Shown here: piece after piece, positions 7,692 through 17,155 of the stretch
Layout of the letters: each line of letters begins with the position of its first letter
Numbering within the stretch: position 1 is the first letter of the stretch
DNA from: Nitrospirota bacterium
GTDB lineage: Bacteria > Nitrospirota > Thermodesulfovibrionia > Thermodesulfovibrionales > JdFR-88
Assembly: GCA_021790695.1 (NCBI GenBank)
Contig: JAJYGJ010000064.1
Coordinates: 1-24,232, forward strand
Direction: 5' to 3'
DNA length: 24,232 nucleotides
Notes under the pieces: generated by a model
What the model was told of the DNA's origin: nothing
Database searches by the model: none
What the model saw: the letters and a program-made list of their open reading frames with translations, nothing else
Translations under genes and position numbers: made by a program

Positions 7692-8233
7692 GCCGTTGTC
7701 CTCCGGAAAGAAAGCGTGTATTTCACCCCGGAGAAGACGGAAAGGGCCATGGCCACCCAGATGAGGCCGGTGCCGATGTCGTGGAAGCTGCCGTAATTGC
7801 CGCCGTCAATCACGAGGGAGATGATGGCGCTGAACTGAAAAAAGGTCTTTATCTTGCCGCCCATCTCGGCCGGGATTATCGTGCCCTTCGAAAGGGCGAC
7901 GACCCTGAGGGCGGTCACGAGGAACTCCCTTGTTATGAGCACGGCCGCTATCCAGACCGAAAGTTCCCCCAGGTCCACCAGGAGCACCAGGGCGGAAATG
8001 ACGAGGAACTTGTCCGCGATAGGGTCCATAATGATGCCGAACTTGGTTATGGACCCCATCTTTCTGGCCAGGTAGCCGTCCAGCCAGTCCGTCAATGAGG
8101 CAAGAGTGAAGACAAGCGCGCCCACAACCGGGTAACCCGGCGCGACGAGCAGGAAGACGGGTATAACGAACAGCCTGCTCAGCGTAAGCGCGGTCGGGAG
8201 ATTAAATTTCAGTGTAGGCGTTGATGATTTCAT
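7688..8233 (-). CDS. pgsA: CDP-diacylglycerol-glycerol-3-phosphate 3-phosphatidyltransferase
   Basis: Forms phosphatidylglycerol phosphate from CDP-diacylglycerol and glycerol-3-phosphate in the inner membrane. 181 residues, typical. The CDP-alcohol phosphatidyltransferase signature D-x2-DG-x2-AR-x8-G-x3-D-x3-D is intact in the segment from LTDWLDGYLARK to FGIIMDPIADK (about 47-75), after NLPTALTLSRLFVIPVFLL. ATG at 8233 lies 32 bp inside kdsC in another frame. No later start before the NLPTALTLSR motif exists, so the long overlap is probably real. It ends in a 4-bp overlap with plsY. Confidence 0.96.
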   Translation of the reverse strand: MKSSTPTLKFNLPTALTLSRLFVIPVFLLVAPGYPVVGALVFTLASLTDWLDGYLARKMGSITKFGIIMDPIADKFLVISALVLLVDLGELSVWIAAVLITREFLVTALRVVALSKGTIIPAEMGGKIKTFFQFSAIISLVIDGGNYGSFHDIGTGLIWVAMALSVFSGVKYTLSFRRTTA

Positions 8234-8756
8234 TCCAGAGACCCTTGGCCTTGAGGATGAATTCCACCAGTTCCCTGGCCGCCCCCGAGCCCCCCCTGGC
8301 GGCGGTGATCAGAAGGGCGTGCTTTTTGGCCTCCGGGTGGGCGTCGGCAACCGCGGCCGGCAGGCCGGCCCTTATGAGGACCGGCAGGTCCACGACGTCG
8401 TCGCCCAGAAACGCGGCCTCCTCGTCCCCGATGCCGAACTTCCCCAGAAGCTCCTCGTAAGCCGCCGCTTTTTCCAGGCAGCGCTGGTAGACCCATTTTA
8501 TGCCAAGCTCGCCGGCCCGCTTCTCGACCACGCGGGAGTACCTGCCCGTTATCAGCGCGACCTCCATGCTGGCCTGCTGGAGGAGCTTTATCCCGTGGCC
8601 GTCCCTTACGTTGAATTTCTTGTACTCGTTGTTGTCGCCGTCCAGGATGATGCCGCCGTCCGTAAGCACGCCGTCCACGTCGAAGATGACGAGCCTTATC
8701 TTCCGGGCCCTGGCCTTCAGGGCCCGCAGGCTGATGGCCGCTTTTTCTTTTTTCAA
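8202..8756 (-). CDS. kdsC: 3-deoxy-D-manno-octulosonate 8-phosphate phosphatase
   Basis: HAD-superfamily C0 phosphatase that releases Kdo from Kdo-8-phosphate. 184 residues, normal. The nucleophile motif VIFDVDGVLTDG puts the catalytic aspartates at 26 and 28. GHGIKLL, ALITGR and FLGDDVVDLPVL give HAD motifs II-IV. The only sensible start is TTG at 8756, overlapping the kdsD stop as TTGA, with GGGG about 6 nt upstream. The short N-terminal basic helix (KKEKAAISLRALKARARKI) has no in-frame ATG. It works directly after KdsA. Confidence 0.96.
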   Translation of the reverse strand: MKKEKAAISLRALKARARKIRLVIFDVDGVLTDGGIILDGDNNEYKKFNVRDGHGIKLLQQASMEVALITGRYSRVVEKRAGELGIKWVYQRCLEKAAAYEELLGKFGIGDEEAAFLGDDVVDLPVLIRAGLPAAVADAHPEAKKHALLITAARGGSGAARELVEFILKAKGLWNEIINAYTEI

Positions 8757-9727
8757 ACTATCCCCTTTTTCAGGATATGATGGATCTGGATTACGCCCTC
8801 CGCCCTGCCGCCGCGGCCGAGGACGGCAAGCGACGTGATCGAATGGGTCTCCATGAGGGCAAGCGCGCTGGCGGCAAGCTCTCCGGCCCCGACGCTCTTC
8901 GGGTTTTTGCTCATGAGCCCGCCGGCCTTCATATCGAGGAGGTCTTTTCCGTACCGCTCGATCCCCCTTCTCAGGTCGCCGTCCGTTATGACGCCCTTCA
9001 CAACGCCCGCGCCGCCCAGGACGAGGGTCATGCCCAGGCGCTTCGAGGATATCTCCACGATCACTGCGGACATGGGCGTGCCAGTGGTGACGCGCGGAAC
9101 GTCGTGCCCGGAGACCATGAGGTCCTTTACCGTCACCAGGAGCCTTTTACCCAGGCTGCCGCCCGGATGAAGGCATGCGAAATCCCTCTCTTTAAACCCT
9201 CTTTTCCTGATGAGGGCGACCGCCAGCGCGTCGCCCATGGCCAGGGCCGCGGTGGAGGAGGCCGTGGGCACGATGCCCAGGGGGCAGGCCTCCCGCTTTA
9301 CCGATACGTTTATGAGCGCGTCGGCCCCCTTGCCCAGGGTCGACTTCGAGTTGCCGCTCATGAGGGCAAGCGGCACGTCTCTTCGTTTCAGATGCGGCAT
9401 TATGACTATCAGCTCTTCGGTCTCGCCGCTGTTGGAGATGGCCAGCACGACGTCGCCCTGCGTGACCATCCCCAGGTCCCCGTGTATGGCCTCCGCCGGG
9501 TGCAGGAAGAGCGACGGCGCCCCGATCGAAGAGAAGGTGGCGGCTATCTTTTTCCCCACGAGGCCGGATTTGCCCATGCCGGTCACGATGAGCCTGCCGC
9601 GGCAGCCGTCTATCATCCGGAGGGCCTTCAGGAAACCGTCGTCCAGCTTGGGGATGAGCGCAAGTATCGCGCCGGCCTCCACCTCAAGGACCCTTTTCGC
9701 CTCGTCGAGCAATCGGTTTCGTCTCAC
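8753..9727 (-). CDS. kdsD: D-arabinose 5-phosphate isomerase
   Basis: Interconverts ribulose-5-phosphate and arabinose-5-phosphate, the substrate of KdsA. 324 residues: a sugar-isomerase (SIS) domain in the first 190, with VTGMGKSGLVGKKIAATFSS, HPAEAIHGDLGMV and ISNSGETEE, then two CBS domains (about 205-324; LMVSGHDVPRVTTGTPMSAV, ITDGDLRRGIERYG). It starts with GTG at 9727 with GAGG about 9 nt upstream, 1 bp after the kdsA stop. The CBS pair suggests control by a nucleotide, and CMP-Kdo is a plausible ligand from related enzymes. Confidence 0.97.
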   Translation of the reverse strand: MRRNRLLDEAKRVLEVEAGAILALIPKLDDGFLKALRMIDGCRGRLIVTGMGKSGLVGKKIAATFSSIGAPSLFLHPAEAIHGDLGMVTQGDVVLAISNSGETEELIVIMPHLKRRDVPLALMSGNSKSTLGKGADALINVSVKREACPLGIVPTASSTAALAMGDALAVALIRKRGFKERDFACLHPGGSLGKRLLVTVKDLMVSGHDVPRVTTGTPMSAVIVEISSKRLGMTLVLGGAGVVKGVITDGDLRRGIERYGKDLLDMKAGGLMSKNPKSVGAGELAASALALMETHSITSLAVLGRGGRAEGVIQIHHILKKGIV

Positions 9728-9728
9728 T

Positions 9729-10547
9729 TCAAGCCGCCTCTTTTATCCTTTTAAGGGCCTCCAGGAAGCCCCTGACGTCTTCAAGCGCTATCATGTTCGG
9801 CCCGTCGCAGAGCGCTTTTCCCGGCTCCGGGTGCACTTCCATGAATATCCCGTCCGCCCCGGCGGCCACCGCCGCCCTGGCCAGGGTCAGGGCAAATTCC
9901 CTCTGTCCCCCGGAGGAGCCTCCCCGCCCGCCGGGAAGCTGCACGCTGTGGGTGGCGTCGAAGACCACGGGATATCCCAGTTCCCGCATGACCTGTATGG
10001 ACCGCATGTCCACGACCAGATTATTATACCCGAAGGCCGTCCCCCGTTCCGTAAGCATGAGATTGCGGTTGCCGGTGGAGGTGAATTTCTCCACCACGTT
10101 TTTCATCTCCCAGGGCGACAGGAACTGTCCCTTTTTTATGCTCACCGGCTTGCCGGTGCCCGAGGCGGCCAGTACCAGGTCCGTCTGCCTTGACAGAAAG
10201 GCCGGTATCTGAAGGGCGTCCAGGACCCGTGAGGCGGCTTCCGCCTCTTTTATGGAATGCACGTCCGAGATGACCGGCACGCCCAGGGAGTCCCTGATGC
10301 CGGCCAGCACCTCGAGTCCGCGCTCCATCCCCGGGCCCCTGAAGGATGAAAGCGAGCTTCTGTTTGCCTTGTCGTAGGAGCTTTTAAAGACGAAAGGCAG
10401 GGCCAGGGCCCGGCATATCTCCTTCAGCCCGGCGGCGGTGCGCCAGGCGACGTCCCCGGGCTCGAGCACGCACGGGCCCGCGATCACCAGGAGCGGGCCG
10501 GACCCGCCTATGCTCTCGTTGAGGATGGTTACCTTTCCGGTCTTCAT
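9729..10547 (-). CDS. kdsA: 3-deoxy-8-phosphooctulonate synthase, probably metal-dependent type
   Basis: Condenses arabinose-5-phosphate with phosphoenolpyruvate to give Kdo-8-phosphate in the cytoplasm. 272 residues. FVFKSSYDKANRSSLSSFRGPG (about 52-73) is the family fingerprint, with ISDVHS and DATHSVQLPGG further on. Position 26 is a cysteine (IAGPC26VLE), as in metal-dependent Aquifex-type enzymes; the metal-independent E. coli type has Asn there. That class call comes from one residue. ATG at 10547 has AAAGGA about 4 nt upstream. It lies 37 bp after pyrG, across a pair of hairpins. Confidence 0.97.
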   Translation of the reverse strand: MKTGKVTILNESIGGSGPLLVIAGPCVLEPGDVAWRTAAGLKEICRALALPFVFKSSYDKANRSSLSSFRGPGMERGLEVLAGIRDSLGVPVISDVHSIKEAEAASRVLDALQIPAFLSRQTDLVLAASGTGKPVSIKKGQFLSPWEMKNVVEKFTSTGNRNLMLTERGTAFGYNNLVVDMRSIQVMRELGYPVVFDATHSVQLPGGRGGSSGGQREFALTLARAAVAAGADGIFMEVHPEPGKALCDGPNMIALEDVRGFLEALKRIKEAA

Positions 10548-12965
<2,418 letters not shown>

Positions 12966-12985
12966 ACCCGGTTATTATAACCTAG
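12966..12985 (-). promoter_or_regulatory. kdsB operon -10 region, likely leaderless start
   Basis: GGTTATAAT on the minus strand places a consensus TATAAT at 12979-12974, with only 8 nt (AACCGGGT) between it and the kdsB ATG. Transcription would start within about 2 nt of the ATG. No good -35 is seen at 16-18 bp. That zone is occupied by the terminal repeat of the 177-bp element (TTTTGAGATAGGTTC). Confidence 0.6.
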
Positions 12986-13161
12986 AACCTATCTCAAAAT
13001 CGCTTCCGGCTGCAAGAGGCTGAAATCGCGGCATACTGCGTCATCAAGGGAAAATCGTCCTCAACGCAGCGCTGCTGCGCCTCCGGGCGCTTTCCCCTTT
13101 CTTCCTTGTCTGCCACGATTTCCTCTCTCTTTCGCTTCAAAATCAATTTTGAGACAGGTTC
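12985..13161. repeat. MITE-like 177-bp element with inverted termini
   Basis: The element is bounded by GAACCTATCTCAAAATCG (12985-13002) and CAATTTTGAGACAGGTTC (13144-13161), imperfect inverted repeats of 18 bp with 16 matches. It is non-coding and contains a perfect 6-bp hairpin CGCAGC-GCT-GCTGCG near 13065-13080. Its last 48 bp recur at 453-500 with one mismatch, showing that the family is dispersed. No clear target-site duplication is visible. Size and structure suit a non-autonomous transposon relic or a REP/BIME-type element. Confidence 0.7.
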
Positions 13162-13163
13162 TT

Positions 13164-13189
13164 GAACCTATCTCAAAATCGCTCCCGGC
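13164..13189 (+). repeat. Additional left end of the same repeat, overlapping the 3' end of tlyA
   Basis: GAACCTATCTCAAAATCGCT followed by CCCGGC repeats the left end at 12985-13010 with one mismatch over 26 bases. It begins 2 bp after the right end of the full element. The tlyA stop codon (TAG on the minus strand, 13170-13168) and its last residues lie inside this copy. Confidence 0.75.
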
Positions 13190-13959
13190 CCAAACGACTT
13201 CTCCCCCGCATCCTTCCCAAGATATATAAAATACTCTATGTTGCCCTTTTTCTGCCCGCGGACCTCGCACTCGTACACGCCCAGGAGGGCAAAACCCATG
13301 GCCCGGGCCGCCTCGCTTATATCGAGGACCGCCTTTTTTCTTTTCGCCTCGCTGCGGACAACGCCGCCCTTCCCCACCTCGTCTCTTCCCACCTCGAACT
13401 GGGGTTTTACGAGCGCAAGCACCTCGCCCCCCGGTTTCAGGAATTCCGCCACCCTGGGCAGCACGAGCCTGAGCGAGATGAAGGACACGTCAATCGTGGC
13501 CAGGTCGATCTCTTCGGGCACGGCGCCCCTCTCCATGAGCCTGATGTTGGTCTTTTCAAGGAGGCGCACCCGCGGGTCCTCCCGCAGTTTGTAATAGAGC
13601 TGGCCGTAGCCCACGTCTATGCAGTAGACCCTTATCGCGCCCTCCCGGAGCATGTAATCGGTAAATCCCCCGGAGGAGCAGCCCACGTCCATTACGACCT
13701 TCCCGGCGAAGCTGACCCCGAAGGCGAGGGCCGCGCCCTTCAGCTTCAAGGCCCCCCGGCTCGCGTACCGCTCATCCGCCCTTACCAGGATTTGAGCGGA
13801 CTCCTCCACCATCGTCCCGGCCTTCGCGCAGGGCCGCCCGTCCACCTGGACCATGCCGCCCAAAACCAGGGCCGCCGCCTTCTGCCTGCTTTCCGCGAGT
13901 CCGCGTTCAAAAATCAGCAGATCGAGCCTTTTCCTTTTTTCCTTCTTCAAGGCCGGCAT
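13168..13959 (-). CDS. tlyA: TlyA-family rRNA (cytidine-2'-O)-methyltransferase
   Basis: 263 residues. An N-terminal S4 RNA-binding domain (RLDLLIFERGLAESRQKAAALVLGGMVQVDG, about 11-41) is followed by an FtsJ/RrmJ-like SAM methyltransferase domain with SRGALKLKGAAL, VVMDVGCSSGGFTDYML (about 88-104), IDVGYGQLYYKL, TIDVSFISLRLVLP and ALVKPQFEVGRDEVGKGGVVR. Family members methylate 2'-O of cytidines in 16S and 23S rRNA; haemolysin labels for the family are historical. ATG at 13959 is preceded by a GGGGA-type site. The last residues (about GPGAILR) and the stop come from an inserted repeat end, so the original C-terminus may have been replaced, although the length remains normal. Confidence 0.95.
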   Translation of the reverse strand: MPALKKEKRKRLDLLIFERGLAESRQKAAALVLGGMVQVDGRPCAKAGTMVEESAQILVRADERYASRGALKLKGAALAFGVSFAGKVVMDVGCSSGGFTDYMLREGAIRVYCIDVGYGQLYYKLREDPRVRLLEKTNIRLMERGAVPEEIDLATIDVSFISLRLVLPRVAEFLKPGGEVLALVKPQFEVGRDEVGKGGVVRSEAKRKKAVLDISEAARAMGFALLGVYECEVRGQKKGNIEYFIYLGKDAGEKSFGPGAILR

Positions 13960-14018
13960 TCTTTCCCCAAAGGTCCCCTTTGAAAAAATGGGTAAAATGC
14001 GGATATAAACCAGGATAT

Positions 14019-14082
14019 GAACCTATTCGAAATTCATTTTTTGGAAATGTCCCGCAGAAGGACCTGTCTCGAAACCGATCCC
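14019..14082 (+). repeat. Two degenerate copies of the repeat terminus
   Basis: GAACCTATTCGAAATTC (14019-14035) and GGACCTGTCTCGAAACCGAT (14061-14080) both resemble GAACCTATCTCAAAATCG, in the same orientation. The second ends next to the stop codon of the small zinc-ribbon gene (14085-14083). The matches are partial and could be old copies. Confidence 0.4.
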
Positions 14083-14271
14083 TTATCCTTTGTCCTTATC
14101 CTTCGCCAGGGCTTGAAGTCCGTGGCGCGTTTGTTCCAGGGCAGGGTAATTGATCTCCATGGCAGTCTTGCAGAGACGGCATACGACCGGTTTCTTCGCA
14201 AGGATGTCCTTGAGCAGGAACCTGCTCTGCTTTTTGCACTTGGGACACTGAAGCCAGCATTCAAGATCCAT
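14083..14271 (-). CDS. Small zinc-ribbon protein
   Basis: 62 residues beginning MDLECWLQCPKCKKQSRF, with CPKC (9-12) and CRLC (31-34) spaced like one zinc ribbon, and a charged end ALAKDKDKG. GAGGAGG lies about 12 nt before the ATG, a bit far but purine-rich. It sits 31 bp after dxs and 123 bp before tlyA on the same strand, so it fits the operon. I do not recognise a named family. Such short ribbons often bind RNA or other proteins. Conserved Cys pairs and location support a real gene. Confidence 0.65.
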   Translation of the reverse strand: MDLECWLQCPKCKKQSRFLLKDILAKKPVVCRLCKTAMEINYPALEQTRHGLQALAKDKDKG

Positions 14272-14302
14272 CGCTTTTCAAATCCTCCTCGGGATTGTAT
14301 TG

Positions 14303-16189
14303 CTACCGGATACTCCGGGAACTATCGGGCACAGGGGAGGCCGCGACGAGGTTTTTTACGGCCCGCGAGATGCCCTGCGCGTCGAGGCCGTGCCTGGCCC
14401 TCAATTCCGCCTGGCTGCCGTGCTCCACGAAAACGTCGGGATACCCCAGGGACTGGAATTTTATACCGCCCAGGCCCATCCGCATAAGCGCCTCGCAGAC
14501 GGCGGAGCCGAAACCGCCAAGGACCGCGTTGTCCTCGACCGTGACTATCCGGCCCGTCGCCGCCGCCTCCCTGATCGCATCTTCGTCCAGCGGTTTTACG
14601 AACCTCATGTTGCAGACCATGACGTCCAGATTTTCCATCTCAAGCCGCCGCGCGGCCTCAAGCGACGGCCCCGCCATGTTGCCTATGGCGAGCACGGCCG
14701 CATCCGCGCCCATTTTGAGGGTCTGCGTCCTTCCGAGTGAAATGGGGGGCAGATCCTCTCCGTCTTCAACGATTGCCTTGCCCCTCGGGTACCGGACCGC
14801 GGCGGGGCCTTTCAAATCCAGGGCGAATTTCAGCATCGCCTCAAGCTCCGGGGCGTCCTTGGGCGCCATGACGGTCAGATTGGGTATGTGCCTCAGATAG
14901 GAGAGATCGAACATGCCGTGGTGGGTAGGCCCGTCCTCGCCCACGACCCCCGCCCTGTCTATGGCGAAGACGACGGGCAGGTTCTGGAGGCAGACGTCAT
15001 GGATAATCTCGTCATAGCTCCGCTGAAGGAACGTGGAGTATATCGCGACGACGGGCCTGAAGCCGGACCTTGCCAGGCCGGCCGCAAAGACCACGGCGTG
15101 CGGCTCCGCTATCCCCACGTCGTAAAGCCTGGCGGGGAATTCCTTCTCGAAGGCCGTAAGCCCGGTGCCTTCCTTCATTGCGGCCGTAATGGCTATTATG
15201 CGGGGGTCCTTCCGCGCGCATCTCGAAAGGGCCTCACCGAAATATTCGCTGTACGAGAAGGAGCTTTTGAGCGTCTTTCCGGTCTCGACCTCGAAGGGGC
15301 CGATCCCGTGGAAGACGCACGGGTCCTGCTCGGAGGGCTCGTATCCCTTGCCCTTCCTGGTGACGGCATGTATGAGCACGGGCCCGCTCAAGCCGCTTGC
15401 CCCGCGAAGGGTGGCCAGAAGGACATTCATGTCATGGCCGTCTATGGGGCCTATGTAATTGAAGCCCATCTCCTCGAACAGCACGCCCGGCAGTATGATG
15501 CCCTTGAACGCCTCCTCCAGCCGCTCGGCGGCCTTGGACATCTGCGGCCCGAATTTTGGGATGCCCCTCAGGAATTCCCTCGTCGAGCTCTTGAATTTGC
15601 GGTAAAGCTCTCCCGTCAGTATCCTGTTCAGATATGCGGACAGCGCCCCCACGTTCCTCGATATGGACATCTCGTTGTCGTTCAGGATGACTATCATGTC
15701 CTTTTTGAGGTGCCCGGCCTGGTTCAGGCCCTCGAAGGCGAGCCCGGACGTCATCGATCCGTCCCCGATTATGGCTATTATCTTGTATTTTTCCGCGAGC
15801 ATGTCCCGGGCCGCCGCGAAACCGACGGCGGCGGAGATGGAGGTAGAGCTGTGCCCCGTCAGGAACGCGTCGCAGGCGCTTTCCTCCGGCTTGGGGAAAC
15901 CCGAGACGCCGCCCGCCTGCCGCAGCTTCGGGAACCCGCCTTTCCTGCCGGTCAGTATCTTATGGGTGTAGCTCTGATGGCCCACGTCCCAGATGAACTT
16001 GTCCCTGGGACAGTCAAAGACGTAATGAAGGGCGACGGTAAGCTCCACCACCCCCAGGTTGGAGGCCAGGTGGCCGCCGCACCTGGAAACATTGTCTATG
16101 ATGAACTGCCTTATCTCGGCGCAAAGCGGGTTAAGCTCTTTTTCGCTCAGGCCCTTCAGGTCATCCGGAGAATCGATGAATTCGAGCAT
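14303..16189 (-). CDS. dxs: 1-deoxy-D-xylulose-5-phosphate synthase
   Basis: First enzyme of the MEP isoprenoid pathway: thiamine-diphosphate-dependent condensation of pyruvate with glyceraldehyde-3-phosphate. 628 residues. SRCGGHLASNLGVVELTVALHYVF, DVGHQSYTHKILTGR, the ThDP motif GDGSMTSGLAFEGLNQAG ending in NDNEMSIS, IGPIDGHD, and DRAGVVGEDGPTHHGMFDLSYLR are all present. The C-terminal transketolase domain ends with FGSAV and GYPDVFVEHG. ATG at 16189 matches the family start (MLEFIDSPDDLKGLS). The closest purine-rich tract, AAGGAGG, is rather far upstream. It follows ispA by 23 bp. Confidence 0.98.
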   Translation of the reverse strand: MLEFIDSPDDLKGLSEKELNPLCAEIRQFIIDNVSRCGGHLASNLGVVELTVALHYVFDCPRDKFIWDVGHQSYTHKILTGRKGGFPKLRQAGGVSGFPKPEESACDAFLTGHSSTSISAAVGFAAARDMLAEKYKIIAIIGDGSMTSGLAFEGLNQAGHLKKDMIVILNDNEMSISRNVGALSAYLNRILTGELYRKFKSSTREFLRGIPKFGPQMSKAAERLEEAFKGIILPGVLFEEMGFNYIGPIDGHDMNVLLATLRGASGLSGPVLIHAVTRKGKGYEPSEQDPCVFHGIGPFEVETGKTLKSSFSYSEYFGEALSRCARKDPRIIAITAAMKEGTGLTAFEKEFPARLYDVGIAEPHAVVFAAGLARSGFRPVVAIYSTFLQRSYDEIIHDVCLQNLPVVFAIDRAGVVGEDGPTHHGMFDLSYLRHIPNLTVMAPKDAPELEAMLKFALDLKGPAAVRYPRGKAIVEDGEDLPPISLGRTQTLKMGADAAVLAIGNMAGPSLEAARRLEMENLDVMVCNMRFVKPLDEDAIREAAATGRIVTVEDNAVLGGFGSAVCEALMRMGLGGIKFQSLGYPDVFVEHGSQAELRARHGLDAQGISRAVKNLVAASPVPDSSRSIR

Positions 16190-16212
16190 CGCTGTCTTTT
16201 ACCTGCCCTCCT

Positions 16213-17148
16213 TCAACTTTTCCTTTCTATTATATACCCGGCGATGGCCCGAAGGGGCTGGGCCCGGTCTCCGAAGCCTTCCAGGCAGGAAAGGGCCTTG
16301 CCGACCAGGTCCGCGGCCTCGCGCTCGGAAGCCTCCATCCCGAAGGCCAGGGGATATGTGAGCTTTTGCTTTCTTTCATCCGAACCCGCCGTTTTTCCCA
16401 TGAGGGCGGTCTCGCCCTTTACATCGAGGATGTCATCGGCTATCTGAAAGGCGAGGCCTATGGCCTCCCCGTAGCCGGTCATGGCCTGAAGCCCCCCCGC
16501 GTCCGCCCCGGAAAGCATGGCCCCCATCCGCACGGAGGCGGTTATGAGCTGGGCGGTCTTGTGCACGTGAATGAATTGCACCTCCTGCCTCCTGTCCGCC
16601 CGCGGCCCTCCCGGAAGAACGGTTTCGGAGATGATGTCCTGCGCCTGCCCCGCGACCATGCCAAGGAGGCCGGCCCTTGCCGCGAGGTCCGCTATGACCG
16701 CCAGGAGGACGCCAGCGCCCCCTCCTTCCCCGGTCTCCGCCTTCCGCGTTTGCCGGCATGGGGCGCTCAACATGCGGAACGCTTCGGTGAGAAGGCCGTC
16801 GCCGGCCAGAATGGCCATCGCTTCCCCATATACCTTATGGTTCGTCGGCTTGCCCCTTCGAAGGTCGTCGTCGTCCATGGCGGGCAGGTCGTCGTGTATC
16901 AGCGAATAGGTGTGTACAAGCTCAAGGGCGCAGGCGCAGTGCAGCATACCCGCGGTATTTTCCCCGCCGCAGGCCTCGTAGGATGCAATGGCGAGCACCG
17001 GCCTGATCCTCTTGCCTCCGGCCGATACCGAATACTCCATTGACTCCTTGAGCAGGAGCGGCCTTATGCGGGAGCTGGAGAAATACTCCCTGAGATATGA
17101 ATCGACAAGCCCGCTCTTTTCCGCAAGGTACTTTCCGAGATCAAACAA
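16213..17148 (-). CDS. ispA: Polyprenyl (farnesyl/geranylgeranyl) diphosphate synthase
   Basis: Class I trans-prenyltransferase that elongates dimethylallyl-PP with isopentenyl-PP. The first aspartate-rich motif is DDLPAMDDDDLRRG, the second is DDILDVKGE, with GGKRIRP and IGLAFQIADD also visible. The small insertion in the DDLPAMDDD motif is typical of bacterial farnesyl-PP synthases. I prefer TTG at 17148, giving LFDLGKYLAEKSGLVD as N-terminus like other IspA proteins, with AGGG about 5 nt upstream. The longer form starts with another TTG at 17169 and would overlap guaA by 14 bp. It is directly coupled to dxs. Chain length cannot be read reliably. Confidence 0.93.
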   Translation of the reverse strand: MFDLGKYLAEKSGLVDSYLREYFSSSRIRPLLLKESMEYSVSAGGKRIRPVLAIASYEACGGENTAGMLHCACALELVHTYSLIHDDLPAMDDDDLRRGKPTNHKVYGEAMAILAGDGLLTEAFRMLSAPCRQTRKAETGEGGGAGVLLAVIADLAARAGLLGMVAGQAQDIISETVLPGGPRADRRQEVQFIHVHKTAQLITASVRMGAMLSGADAGGLQAMTGYGEAIGLAFQIADDILDVKGETALMGKTAGSDERKQKLTYPLAFGMEASEREAADLVGKALSCLEGFGDRAQPLRAIAGYIIERKS

Positions 17149-17155
17149 TGGGTCC

